From Ottowia massiliensis (lineage in GTDB: Bacteria; Pseudomonadota; Gammaproteobacteria; Burkholderiales; Burkholderiaceae_C), in the NCBI RefSeq assembly GCF_900240305.1, contig NZ_LT964854.1, positions 2,480,001 through 2,544,000 of the forward strand: a stretch of 64,000 nt of DNA, in the 5' to 3' direction. The notes beneath the pieces are model-generated. The model was not told the origin of the DNA. It made no database searches and saw only the letters and a list, made by a program, of their open reading frames with translations. Made by a program: the position numbers and the translations under genes. Below, piece after piece: positions 40,122 through 48,030 of this stretch (position 1 is the stretch's first letter; each line of letters opens with the position of its first letter).

Positions 40122-40964
40122 TCATGCTGGCCGGGTTTGGCAGCGGGGGTCGAGCGCGTCGCGCAAGCCGTCGCCCAGCAGGTTCAGGCCCAGCACGGTC
40201 AGCGCAATGGCCAGGCCGGGCCAGACGGCCAGCAGCGGCGCGTCGAACATGAGCGATTGCGCTTCGGCCAGCATGCGGCCCCAGCTGGGCTGCGGCGGCT
40301 GCACGCCCAGGCCCAGGTAAGACAGGGCCGCTTCAGCCAACACGGCGGTGGCAAAGCGCGAAGTGGCCTGCACCGTCAGCGGCGCGGCAATGTTGGGCAG
40401 CACGTGCCGCCAGGTGATGGCCCACGGCCCCAGCCCCAGGGCGCGGGCGGCGCGCGTGTATTCGCGCGCCCAGGCCTGGCTGGCGGCGGCGTGGGTCACG
40501 CGGGCAAAGGCCGGTATGCCGTAAATGCCCACGGCCAGCACCACCACGCCCAGCCCCGGCCCCCGGATGGCGGCCAGCATGATGGCCGTGAGAATGGCCG
40601 GAAAGGCAAAGGCAAAGTCGGCCACGCGCATGATGGCCTGCTCCACCCAGCCGCGCAGGGCCGCCGCCAGCAGCCCCAGCGCCGCGCCCGCCGCCAGCCC
40701 CAGCGCCACGGCCAGCGCAGCGGCGGCCAAAGAAGCGCGCGCGCCCGCCAGCAGCAGCGCGGCCACGTCGCGCCCGTAGGCATCGGTGCCCAGCCAGTGC
40801 GCCGCACTGGGCAGCAGCAGCTTGTGGTTCATGTCCACCGCGTCAATGGGCCAGGGCAGCCACACCAGCGACAGCAGGGCCGCCAGCAGCGCCAGCAAAG
40901 TCAGCGCGCCGCCTGCCAGCAGCGTGGGCGGCAAGGCGTGCAAAGAAAAAGACAAGCGCTTCAT
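40122..40964 (-). CDS. Peptide/nickel-type ABC transporter permease, DppC-like
   Basis: 280 residues with about six helices. LGTDAYGRDVAALLLAGARASL is the DppC/OppC hallmark. The EAA loop ARALGLGPWAITWRHVLPNIAAPLTVQ and the ending LTVLGLNLLGDGLRDALDPR are also present. It forms the inner-membrane channel with the DppB-like protein encoded immediately upstream (ATGA overlap). No binding protein or DppD/F ATPase gene is adjacent, so the substrate cannot be guessed. Confidence 0.9.
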   Translation of the reverse strand: MKRLSFSLHALPPTLLAGGALTLLALLAALLSLVWLPWPIDAVDMNHKLLLPSAAHWLGTDAYGRDVAALLLAGARASLAAAALAVALGLAAGAALGLLAAALRGWVEQAIMRVADFAFAFPAILTAIMLAAIRGPGLGVVVLAVGIYGIPAFARVTHAAASQAWAREYTRAARALGLGPWAITWRHVLPNIAAPLTVQATSRFATAVLAEAALSYLGLGVQPPQPSWGRMLAEAQSLMFDAPLLAVWPGLAIALTVLGLNLLGDGLRDALDPRCQTRPA

Positions 40965-41941
40965 GGCGCGCGCAGCCTTTGCGCGTGGGTCAGGCGCGGG
41001 TCAATCAGGGCGTGCAACGCATCCACCGCCAGGTTGATCAGCGCCACCATGCACGCCAGCAGCATCACGCAATTGCGCACCACGGCCAAATCGCGATTGG
41101 CAATGCCCTGAAACACCAGCCGCCCCAGGCCCGGCAGGTAAAACACGTTTTCCACCACCACGGCGCCCGCCAGCAGCTCGGCAAACTGCATGGCCGCCAC
41201 CGTGACCACGGGCACCAGCGCGTTGCGCAGCGCATGCCGCATGAGCACGGCATGCCGCCCCAGCCCCTTGGCGCGGGCCGTGCGCACGTAGTCTTCACGC
41301 AGCGTCTCCAGCAGTGACGAGCGCACAAAGCGCGCCAGCACCGCCGCCTGCACCGCCGCCAGCGCCAGCGCGGGCAGCAACAGCGCGCGCAGCCCCGCCA
41401 GCAGGCCGCTGAACCAGCCTTCGTCAAAAAACCAGCCCTCAAAGCCCCCGGCGGCAAACCATTGCAGCCGCACGGCAAACAGCAGCACCAGCAGCATGCC
41501 CAGCCAAAAGCCGGGCACGGCCATGCCTGCTTGCGAAAGCGTCATCAGCGCCCAATCGCTCCAGCGCCCGTGGCGCGCCGCCGCCCACAGCCCCGCGCCC
41601 AGCGCCAGCGCGCAAGCCAGCAGCATGGCCATCAGCGCCAGCGGAGCCGTCACTTGCAGCCGCTCGGCCACCAGCTCGGCCACGGGCGTGCCATAGGCAT
41701 AAGACAGCCCCATGTCGCCGCGCAGCAGCCCGCCCATCCACTGCAAATAGCGGGCGGGCGCGGGCGCATCCAGCCCCAGCTCGGACGCCTTGGCGGCCAC
41801 GGCGGCCGGATCGGCATCCGGCCCCATCAGCACCTGGGCGGCATTGCCCGGCAACACCTCCAGCACGGCAAACACCACCACACTGGCCGCCAGCAGCGTA
41901 GCCAGCGTGACCAGCAAGCGCTTGATGAGATAGAAAGTCAT
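40961..41941 (-). CDS. Peptide/nickel-type ABC transporter permease, DppB-like
   Basis: 326 residues. The N-terminal YLIKRLLVTLATLLAASVVVFAVLEVLPGNAA motif is that of DppB/OppB. GDMGLSYAYGTPVAELVAERL and the EAA loop TARAKGLGRHAVLMRHALRNALVPVVTV follow, with FYLPGLGRLVFQGI near the end. It is the first gene of a two-gene unit with the DppC-like permease and is divergent from the ferredoxin gene (120 bp). Confidence 0.9.
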   Translation of the reverse strand: MTFYLIKRLLVTLATLLAASVVVFAVLEVLPGNAAQVLMGPDADPAAVAAKASELGLDAPAPARYLQWMGGLLRGDMGLSYAYGTPVAELVAERLQVTAPLALMAMLLACALALGAGLWAAARHGRWSDWALMTLSQAGMAVPGFWLGMLLVLLFAVRLQWFAAGGFEGWFFDEGWFSGLLAGLRALLLPALALAAVQAAVLARFVRSSLLETLREDYVRTARAKGLGRHAVLMRHALRNALVPVVTVAAMQFAELLAGAVVVENVFYLPGLGRLVFQGIANRDLAVVRNCVMLLACMVALINLAVDALHALIDPRLTHAQRLRAP

Positions 41942-42060
41942 GCCGCGAAAAACATGTGGGAAGGCATTTGCACAGAGAACCTGCGCAAAGGGCGGGGATT
42001 ATCGGCATCCGGATAATCCGCAGCGCTTACCCCCAACCCTTCAAAGCAAACGCGCGCGCC

Positions 42061-42315
42061 ATGGCCCTCCTCATCACGGACGAATGCATCAACTGCGACG
42101 TATGCCAGCCCGAATGCCCCAACGGCGCCATCACGCCCGGCGCGCAAATCTACGAAATCGACCCCCACAAATGCACCGAATGCGTGGGCCACTTTGACGA
42201 ACCGCAATGCCGCCAGGTCTGCCCCGTGGACTGCATCCCGCTGGACCCCAACCATGTGGAAGACCAGGCCACGCTCTGGGCCAAATACAGGCGGCTGATG
42301 CTGGCCAAGGCTTGA
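42061..42315 (+). CDS. 2[4Fe-4S] ferredoxin, YfhL type
   Basis: 84 residues. Two cluster motifs are visible: CINCDVCQPECP near the N-terminus and CTECVGHFDEPQCRQVCP, in which the second motif has the longer insert typical of YfhL/Allochromatium-type ferredoxins. It ends with VDCIPLDPNHVE. It is a low-potential electron carrier in the cytoplasm. The start at 42061 is certain because the first cluster begins eight residues later. In-frame upstream codons are non-coding. Confidence 0.95.
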   Translation: MALLITDECINCDVCQPECPNGAITPGAQIYEIDPHKCTECVGHFDEPQCRQVCPVDCIPLDPNHVEDQATLWAKYRRLMLAKA

Positions 42316-42347
42316 GCGGAAAACAGGCTTTCAAACCAGGGGTTTGT

Positions 42348-42436
42348 TTCGCTCTGCTATTCATAGCATGATGTCCTAGTGAAACGTGCGCGAAAGCCGT
42401 TTTGAGCCCCTTCAAATTTGCTCCTGACTTTGATGC
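42348..42436 (+). repeat. Dispersed repeat family A, copy 9
   Basis: TTCGCTCTGCTATTCATAGC, core ATGATGTCCTAGTGA, right box AAATTTGCTCCTGACTTTGA. It lies between the ferredoxin gene and the rhs locus. Confidence 0.92.
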
Positions 42437-42499
42437 GGCAACGCCTCATCCCGCCACAGCCAGCCTCTGCCCGTCACGAACGCCCAACCGAAGCCTCTC

Positions 42500-42829
42500 A
42501 TGCCCAATCAGGACTACACGGAAAGCACGCAGGACCTGGCCGTCAAGACAGCGGGAGGGCGCGCAGTCATCAACCGCACCTGGAGCTGGGGCCGGTGGTA
42601 CCTAAACGACGCATGGGCAGACCTGAGCCTGAGAAGCGCGCCCTGCATGAGCGCCTCACCCGGGCAAGCTGTGCCCATCATCGCCATCGGGCGGGCTGAC
42701 CGCATCTACAAGAGAGTCACGGCCGCGACGCTGGCGGCAGCGCAAGCGCAGAAGGAAGCGGCAGCAGCGCCATTGCACCCATGTCCGGCCCGTGCGCCCA
42801 TGCCTCGGCGCTCAACCGCCCAAGCCTGA
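42500..42829 (+). pseudogene. Decayed rhs gene, N-terminal-side fragment
   Basis: A 109-codon frame beginning MPNQDYTESTQDLAVKTAGG, then NRTWSWGRWYLNDAWADLSL. This resembles the segment of large Rhs proteins before the YD repeats (VKVLGG ... GRWxxNxxW). It loses the frame after ~42760 and continues only as scattered pieces. The first ~1000 codons of a normal Rhs protein, including any PAAR or transmembrane N-terminus, are missing. Confidence 0.55.
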
Positions 42830-42863
42830 TCGCCCGGGTGCACAGCCTCACTGACGAAGCGGG

Positions 42864-43208
42864 GTGCAAAATCGAATACGAAGTCGGCTACGAACGCATC
42901 CGTCGCGAATGCCGCATTGCCGTCAGCCTGCCCGGCGGCGCGCAGCAACATACGACGCCTTGGCTCGTCTCATAAAAACCACCGACGCATTAGGCTGTGT
43001 CACCCGGCAAAGCTGGGACGCACATGGGCGCCTGCTCAGCGTCACCGATGCGCTGTGCCATCGCCACACCTATGAATACGACAAGGCGGGCCGCCTCATC
43101 AAGGAAACCCGCCCCTTGGGCGGCGCCAACACCTACGCCTACGACAAAGCCGGGGGGCTCACTCAGAGAGTAGATGCAGGCGGCAACACCCGCTACTACG
43201 CCCTTTGA
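42864..43208 (+). pseudogene. Decayed rhs gene, YD-repeat fragment
   Basis: From ~42950 the frame reads tandem YD/RHS repeats: TYDALARLIKTTDALG, WDAHGRLLSVTDALCHRHTYEYDKAGRLIKETRPLGG and AYDKAGGLTQRVDAGGNTRYY. These form the beta-cocoon shell of Rhs toxins. It is out of frame with both the preceding and following fragments and ends at a TGA. Confidence 0.75.
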
Positions 43209-43923
43209 GCGCAACCCGGGCGTAGAAACACAAGAGAGCTACACGACGCAAGGGCACACGCAAAAGGAAAGCAACGCGCTCGAGAGCAAAGAATACGAAT
43301 ACAACGCAGCCGAAAGGCTGATCCGGTATGCCAGCACAGAGCAAGGCCAAAGCGAGCCGCAAATCGAAGTCAGCTACCGGCATGACCCTTCTGGGCGAAG
43401 GATTGCCAAGACCGTCAGGCAAGGGCAAAACAGCAGAACCACCTACTACATCTACAGCGAACAGGGCCTGATGGCCGAAGCCGATGAGAAGGGGCAAATG
43501 ACCAAGGCCTATGGATTCAACCCCACAACCATGCAGCTGGGCCTATGGAGCACTGATCCCATCTGGCAAGCTGAAACGCCAAATGGCAGCCTGACGGACC
43601 CAAAGGCGCGTTATGACTGGCTGCACACGGACCATTTGGGAACGCCCATATTGGCGACGACAAAAGAAGGGCAAACCAGTTGGAAGGCCATTGCAGAGAG
43701 CTTTGGCTCAACGCAAATCATTGAGCAGGACATAGAAGTGAACCTGAGATTCCCAGGGCAGTACTTTGATGCGGAAACAGGCACGTATTACAACTTTCAC
43801 AGGGATTACAGGCCGAATGCGGGGCGGTATTTGCAGGGGGATCCGATTGGGGTGAGAGGAGGAGATAATAATTTTCTTATGCAAATGGTTCCCCATATCT
43901 ATTTATTGATCCTAAAGGGTTAA
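43174..43923 (+). pseudogene. Rhs core C-terminal fragment (frameshifted before the toxin tip)
   Basis: Reads YEYNAAERLIRY, SYRHDPSGRRIAKTVRQG, TDHLGTPILATTKEG, and the conserved end of the Rhs core, FPGQYFDAETGTYYNFHRDY then NAGRYLQGDPIGVRGGDNNF. After NNF the frame runs to an early stop at 43921. The plus-one frame restores the expected SYANGSPYLFIDPKG sequence, so one T is missing in the T run at 43872-43875. That is either a real inactivating mutation or a sequencing error. Confidence 0.85.
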
Positions 43924-44363
43924 GTGTGACTTGGAGTGGTTCAATAACTGGTTTGGGGGCAACTTTCGGTATGGGAGGCTATCTAGGGCGTTTTAGCCTT
44001 GAATCCGAGTGCAAATGCAATAAAAAATATACTATAAAAGGTTTTATCTCTCTTGTCACATTCGGGGCCGGGGCAAAATATTTACCTGATTTGGGTGGTT
44101 CATTTGGTGGAGTGTCATTAGTAGATCGATGGGCTAATTGTCCAGATCCTAGTGCTGCAACTGGAGGAGCAGTAAATACCGGTGTTAATATTATTTTGGG
44201 CGCAGGAGGATCGTTCCTTACTACATGGGGATTGGGGCGTCTTAGAAGTATCAATTATATCGATGGCCCAAGCTTTGGATTGGATGTCAGCATAACTTTT
44301 GGTATGGGGGCAAGTGCTGTGACATCAGTAAAGGAGGAAAAATGCAGTGAATGTGAAAGCTAA
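43875..44363 (+). CDS. Rhs C-terminal toxin tip 1 (glycine-rich, possibly membrane-active)
   Basis: Continues the Rhs frame after the frameshift: YANGSPYLFIDPKGLSVTWSG, then a ~140-residue unique domain of low GC content. It is rich in Gly with hydrophobic stretches (GLGATFGMGGYLGRF, GVNIILGAGGSFLTTWGLG, FGMGASAVTS) and has a CKCNKK / CSEC cysteine pair. No known nuclease or deaminase motif is visible. Because the following gene encodes a small membrane protein, a membrane-permeabilising toxin is plausible. This is inference. The sequence is the variable tip that defines an Rhs toxin. Confidence 0.65.
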   Translation, partial: SYANGSPYLFIDPKGLSVTWSGSITGLGATFGMGGYLGRFSLESECKCNKKYTIKGFISLVTFGAGAKYLPDLGGSFGGVSLVDRWANCPDPSAATGGAVNTGVNIILGAGGSFLTTWGLGRLRSINYIDGPSFGLDVSITFGMGASAVTSVKEEKCSECES

Positions 44364-44547
44364 TTTTATTTACAGATTGAAGTTTTCGGTGGTTATTGGG
44401 GCTTGTATTATGCTTGGTGTTAATATATTGGATATATTTGTTGATGCTGATTTGATAGGGTGGTGGATGGAAAGGCCAGGGCTTCAATTATTTTTGCAGA
44501 TTGTTTTGTTTCTGATTGCTCCTCGATTTAGAAAAATATTGGAATAA
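44347..44547 (+). CDS. Small membrane protein, candidate immunity protein 1
   Basis: 66 residues with a GTG start, 17 bp inside the end of toxin tip 1. The start is supported by a very strong SD (AAGGAGG, 44331-44337). Two hydrophobic helices are predicted: LKFSVVIGACIMLGVNILDIF and LFLQIVLFLIAPRF. It has low GC like the tip it follows. Position and size fit an immunity protein against a membrane-acting toxin. No homologue was recognised. Confidence 0.65.
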   Translation: MNVKANFIYRLKFSVVIGACIMLGVNILDIFVDADLIGWWMERPGLQLFLQIVLFLIAPRFRKILE

Positions 44548-44628
44548 CCCGGTATTTAATGAGTAATCAATCTATAAGGTGCGCATTGTTCTATTTGCTG
44601 CTATCGTCATGACGAAGCGGGCAACATC

Positions 44629-46008
44629 GTGCAAATCCAAAGCGAGCTAGGGCAAACCGGCTATGGCTACGACCCGCTGAACCGCCTGAGCAAGGCCGAT
44701 CCAGACCAGGCGCTACAAACCCTGGGCCTGCCCCAGGAGGCCTACAGCTACGATGCCGCAGGCAACCGCCTGAGCAGCGCCCACCAGGCCGGAGCGTGGA
44801 CCTACAACGAAGCCAACCAGCTGCTGCAATACCCCCGGGCGCTCGACGAAAACGCCCCCGCGCAGCAAAGCCAAACCGAACAAGTCAGCGCCAGCTACAA
44901 CGCACAAGGCCACCTCATCAAGGAAACCGGCACAGACTGGGAAAGAAACTGGCGCTACAACGCAGCAGGAAGACTCAGCGAAATCAAGGACAGCGCAGAT
45001 GGCCTCACCGTCCAAAACCGCTACGACCCCTTTGGGCGAAGAATTGCCAAGACTGTCACGCAAGGCGCAACAAGCCGCACCACCTACTACATCAACGGCG
45101 AAAGCGCCCTAATGGCCGAAGCCGATGAAGAAGGGCGGATCACCAGAGCGTACGGATTCAACCCCCATACGCAGCAAGCCAGAACCAACGAGGAGGACGA
45201 AGACGCACAAGAAGGCAGCCTGTGGAGCACCGACCCCATCTGGCAGGCGGACTTGAACGGCAAAACCAGCCTGAAAGAAGCCAGCTACCACTACCTGGTC
45301 ACGGATCACCTGGGAACGCCCGTATTGGCGCTGAACAAGGCGGGCGAGACGACGTGGAAAGCCAGATATGAAGCCTTTGGCAAGGCGCGGATAGACAATG
45401 CTTCGACGGCGCAAATCAACCTAAGACTGCCGGGGCAGTACTTTGATGCGGAAACGGGGCTGCACCAGAATTGGAACCGGGACTATGCGCCGGGCATTGG
45501 CAGGTATATACAGGCGGATCCGTTGGGCTGGCGGGGGGAGAATCGTTATGTTTATGTGAATGGAAATCCACTGCTGAAAATTGATTCGGAGGGGCTGCAA
45601 GCTATAGCAGTGCCGATGCCCGGTCCGGCTATTCCTCCCGCTGCTTTGATTATTGGCGCTTGTATAGCCAATCCAGCATGTGTCGCTAGATTGGCAGGAT
45701 TGGCTGGTTATGGCATTGTGACGGCCATTTATCCATATATTGAGTTGCCATTGGGTAATTTTATAGATCAATGTACTACGCTACCAGTTTGTGATCCGCC
45801 TGTAGGAACCGTTTGTTTTATGATCGATATTGTGCTGCCTTCAAAGCCGCATTATCCGATAGAAGGGAGTTATTGTCATATTTTCATCATGAATCAGGCG
45901 CCTAATAGCAATTGTTTTTGGAATAAATTACGAGCATCTAGTACCGCTCCGCCAGGCACAATACTGTATTTTTTAAGCGCCCAAGGCGATAAAGGAGAGC
46001 AAAAATGA
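44629..46008 (+). CDS. Orphan Rhs cassette 2: partial core plus toxin tip
   Basis: The frame is homologous to Rhs from ~44602 (YRHDEAGNIVQ) but has a stop at 44575 and no ATG with an SD; GTG at 44629 is only nominal. It contains YD repeats (YGYDPLNRLSKADPDQ, YSYDAAGNRLSSAHQAG, RYDPFGRRIAKTVTQG) and the core end LPGQYFDAETGLHQNW ... RYIQADPLGWRGENRYVYVNGNPLLKIDSEGL. A unique low-GC ~150-residue tip follows (AALIIGACIANPACVARLAG, then a Cys-containing region CTTLPVCDPP and SYCHIFIMNQ). Its core repeats the end of fragment 43174-43923, so it is a displaced tip that would be expressed only by recombination with an intact rhs gene. Confidence 0.8.
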   Translation: MQIQSELGQTGYGYDPLNRLSKADPDQALQTLGLPQEAYSYDAAGNRLSSAHQAGAWTYNEANQLLQYPRALDENAPAQQSQTEQVSASYNAQGHLIKETGTDWERNWRYNAAGRLSEIKDSADGLTVQNRYDPFGRRIAKTVTQGATSRTTYYINGESALMAEADEEGRITRAYGFNPHTQQARTNEEDEDAQEGSLWSTDPIWQADLNGKTSLKEASYHYLVTDHLGTPVLALNKAGETTWKARYEAFGKARIDNASTAQINLRLPGQYFDAETGLHQNWNRDYAPGIGRYIQADPLGWRGENRYVYVNGNPLLKIDSEGLQAIAVPMPGPAIPPAALIIGACIANPACVARLAGLAGYGIVTAIYPYIELPLGNFIDQCTTLPVCDPPVGTVCFMIDIVLPSKPHYPIEGSYCHIFIMNQAPNSNCFWNKLRASSTAPPGTILYFLSAQGDKGEQK

Positions 46009-46571
46009 AGTTCGATCATATTATCATCGCCTTTAGTACCAACAAGAGGCCGCCATCATTCAAAGATATCAATAATAAGAACAGTGATTTTGTCTTCTCC
46101 GCGCTGGCGAAGGACAAGATATATAGTGCAGATACTGCCTTATGGGGAATAAGCGGGGAAGGAACTTTTGCGCCATCCGCACAACACGTACAAAAATGCC
46201 TAAAAGAGTGGCAAGAGAATGATCATCTATTCTTGATGGCTCTTATCGAGCATAAAGACGTAAAAAAAGGCCTCTTTTCTCCCGTCGTGTCTATTGAGAA
46301 TGTTTTCAAGGCAGAAGATATTGATAAGGCTGTTTTTATTGGCTATGATGTTATTGATATATGGACGGGAATAAGCGTCTTGTGTAATGCCGGATTTGGA
46401 TTCAATGATCTGGAATTGATAAATAATTCAGGCATAACCTGTAATTCGCATGGCCTTTTGAACAATATGGAAGATTCTGCGAAATTCTTGAAAGTGGCGT
46501 CAGAGCTTGTCCCTGAACATATGCCATGCGTGATATCAGAGATATACATCTACCCCAATAGCGCCATTTGA
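46005..46571 (+). CDS. Candidate immunity protein 2
   Basis: 188 residues, ATG overlapping the stop of cassette 2 (ATGA) with AAGGAG upstream. It is a soluble, mildly acidic protein without a signal peptide (MKFDHIIIAFSTNKRPPSF ... CVISEIYIYPNSAI) and of low GC content. No family was recognised. Immediate coupling to a toxin tip is the standard arrangement for Rhs immunity genes. Being translated from its own SD it can protect even if the orphan toxin is silent. Confidence 0.7.
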   Translation: MKFDHIIIAFSTNKRPPSFKDINNKNSDFVFSALAKDKIYSADTALWGISGEGTFAPSAQHVQKCLKEWQENDHLFLMALIEHKDVKKGLFSPVVSIENVFKAEDIDKAVFIGYDVIDIWTGISVLCNAGFGFNDLELINNSGITCNSHGLLNNMEDSAKFLKVASELVPEHMPCVISEIYIYPNSAI

Positions 46572-46829
46572 ATTGATTGAATGTGATGAAAAATGAAATA
46601 ATATCTTTTGTTGTCTCCAGCAACCCTATAGAAGCCAAGCGTCAAAAATAGCATTTGGCTTGTTGCAGGAAGCTGTTTCCCATGCCCGCCATTCAGGCCC
46701 CAATGGATCAGTGCTTCTCTTGGCCGCGTCAGCCAAGCCAAAGGCCATTGCCACGGCCTTGTCTGACCAATCCGTGCTGCCTAATGCAGCCCGCCCAAGA
46801 GGAGCGTCTTCCCTTTCTTCAGTTGTTTG
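46572..46829. other. Intergenic stretch, no gene recognised
   Basis: About 260 bases between the immunity gene and family A copy 10. Short ORFs here lack ribosome-binding sites and recognisable motifs. Confidence 0.4.
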
Positions 46830-46918
46830 TTTGCTTCTTATTCTGTAGCATGATGTCCTAGTAGAAACTGCGCGAAATCCGTTTTCGATGCCTCTGAATT
46901 TGCTCCTCTTATTGATGC
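46830..46918 (+). repeat. Dispersed repeat family A, copy 10
   Basis: TTTGCTTCTTATTCTGTAGC, core ATGATGTCCTAGTAG, right box AATTTGCTCCTCTTATTGAT. The boxes are 69 bp apart. It ends 17 bp before the next ATG. Confidence 0.92.
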
Positions 46919-46934
46919 GAACCTGCCTGTTTCC

Positions 46935-47678
46935 ATGCCGCTGAATTCCGTTTTGCCGCCTCCGCCCATCCTGCCCGTTACGGCGTTGCAGGAGCAGCAT
47001 TTCAACGAGGCCGCGCTGGCCGCTCCCGTCACTCACGCGGCGCTGCGGGCCTGGACTTACCCGGAGCCTGCCGTGGTGCTGGGGCGCGCGCAGCATCAGC
47101 TGGCCCTGCCTGCCGCTAGCGCGGGGGCGCTGCCTGTGGTGGTGCGCGGCGCGGGCGGCGGCGCGGTGCTGACGGGGCCTTGGTTGCTCAGCCTGGCTAT
47201 CACGCTGGCGCCAGATGACGCGCGCGTGGCCGCCTTGCCCGTGGCCGACAGCTACCGCTGGCTGGGCGAGGCTGTTGTGGCCGCCCTGGCCGGGCTGGGC
47301 GTGCGGGCGCGCGCCCAGCCGCCCGCCGAGCGCATTCCGGCCCCTGAAGCGCTGGCCTGGGCCTGCTTTGCGGGCGTGGCCCCGTGGGAAGTCGTCGCGT
47401 GCGATGCCGCTGGCGGCCCGCCGCGCAAGCTCGTGGGCTTTGCCCAGCGCCGCAGCCGCCATGGCGTTTTGCTGGCAATGGGCGTGCTGCTCACCAGCTG
47501 CCCCTGGCTGCGCATGACCGAACGCATGGGTCTGCCCGCCAGCCAGGCGCGCGCGCAGGCAGACGCGCTAGCCGCCTACACCATTGACCTGGCCGCGCTG
47601 TGCTCCGCGCCCGTCAGCGGCGAAACCTTCCTGCGCCGCCTGTGGCCCCGCTTGCAGCCCATGCGCAGCGCGGGCTGA
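46935..47678 (+). CDS. Lipoate-protein ligase A-family protein (BPL/LplA/LipB fold)
   Basis: 247 residues. It shows the LplA fold marks ARGxGGGA-like VVRGAGGGAVLTGPWLLSLAITL, the central CFAGVAPWEVV, and the catalytic-Lys region RKLVGFAQRRSRHGVLLAMGVLL. Members transfer lipoate, octanoate or similar acyl groups to carrier domains. The N-terminal RRxTGGGAV motif is altered, so it may be a relative of LplA rather than the classical enzyme. It stands alone between repeats. Confidence 0.78.
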   Translation: MPLNSVLPPPPILPVTALQEQHFNEAALAAPVTHAALRAWTYPEPAVVLGRAQHQLALPAASAGALPVVVRGAGGGAVLTGPWLLSLAITLAPDDARVAALPVADSYRWLGEAVVAALAGLGVRARAQPPAERIPAPEALAWACFAGVAPWEVVACDAAGGPPRKLVGFAQRRSRHGVLLAMGVLLTSCPWLRMTERMGLPASQARAQADALAAYTIDLAALCSAPVSGETFLRRLWPRLQPMRSAG

Positions 47679-47697
47679 CGGTTTTGTCTTTTCTGAG

Positions 47698-47845
47698 AAC
47701 CTGTTCATGACTTGGCCGCAAGGCGCTGCGGATCGGGGCCGCCCGCTCGCAGTCCGGCAGGGCGTTTGCAAGGCTGCTGACTGCCCGAGCCCGCGCTTTC
47801 GCGCCTATGCACGAACGCTGACTCTGCGTGAGCTGTGAGCAGGTT
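47698..47845 (+). repeat. Family B repeat, best-preserved ends
   Basis: GAACCTGTTCA at the left and TGAGCAGGTTC at the right are inverted copies with one mismatch. TGA flanks both sides (47695-47697 and 47846-47848), consistent with a 3-bp target duplication. It lies 19 bp after the lipoate-ligase-family stop. Confidence 0.72.
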
Positions 47846-48030
47846 CTGAAGCAAATCAAACCCCGGTCCGCCCTGGCGGCGCACAATGGCGCGGGCATCG
47901 CGCAGCGGCTGCGAATGCCCCTACCCGCATGCCGCTTTGAGCGGTATCGCTATGATTTTTGACAGCCTCGCTGCCGGCGGGCCGCCGCACTTTCGCGGAC
48001 AGGCGCGTTTTGGGCCGAAGGCCAGACACG

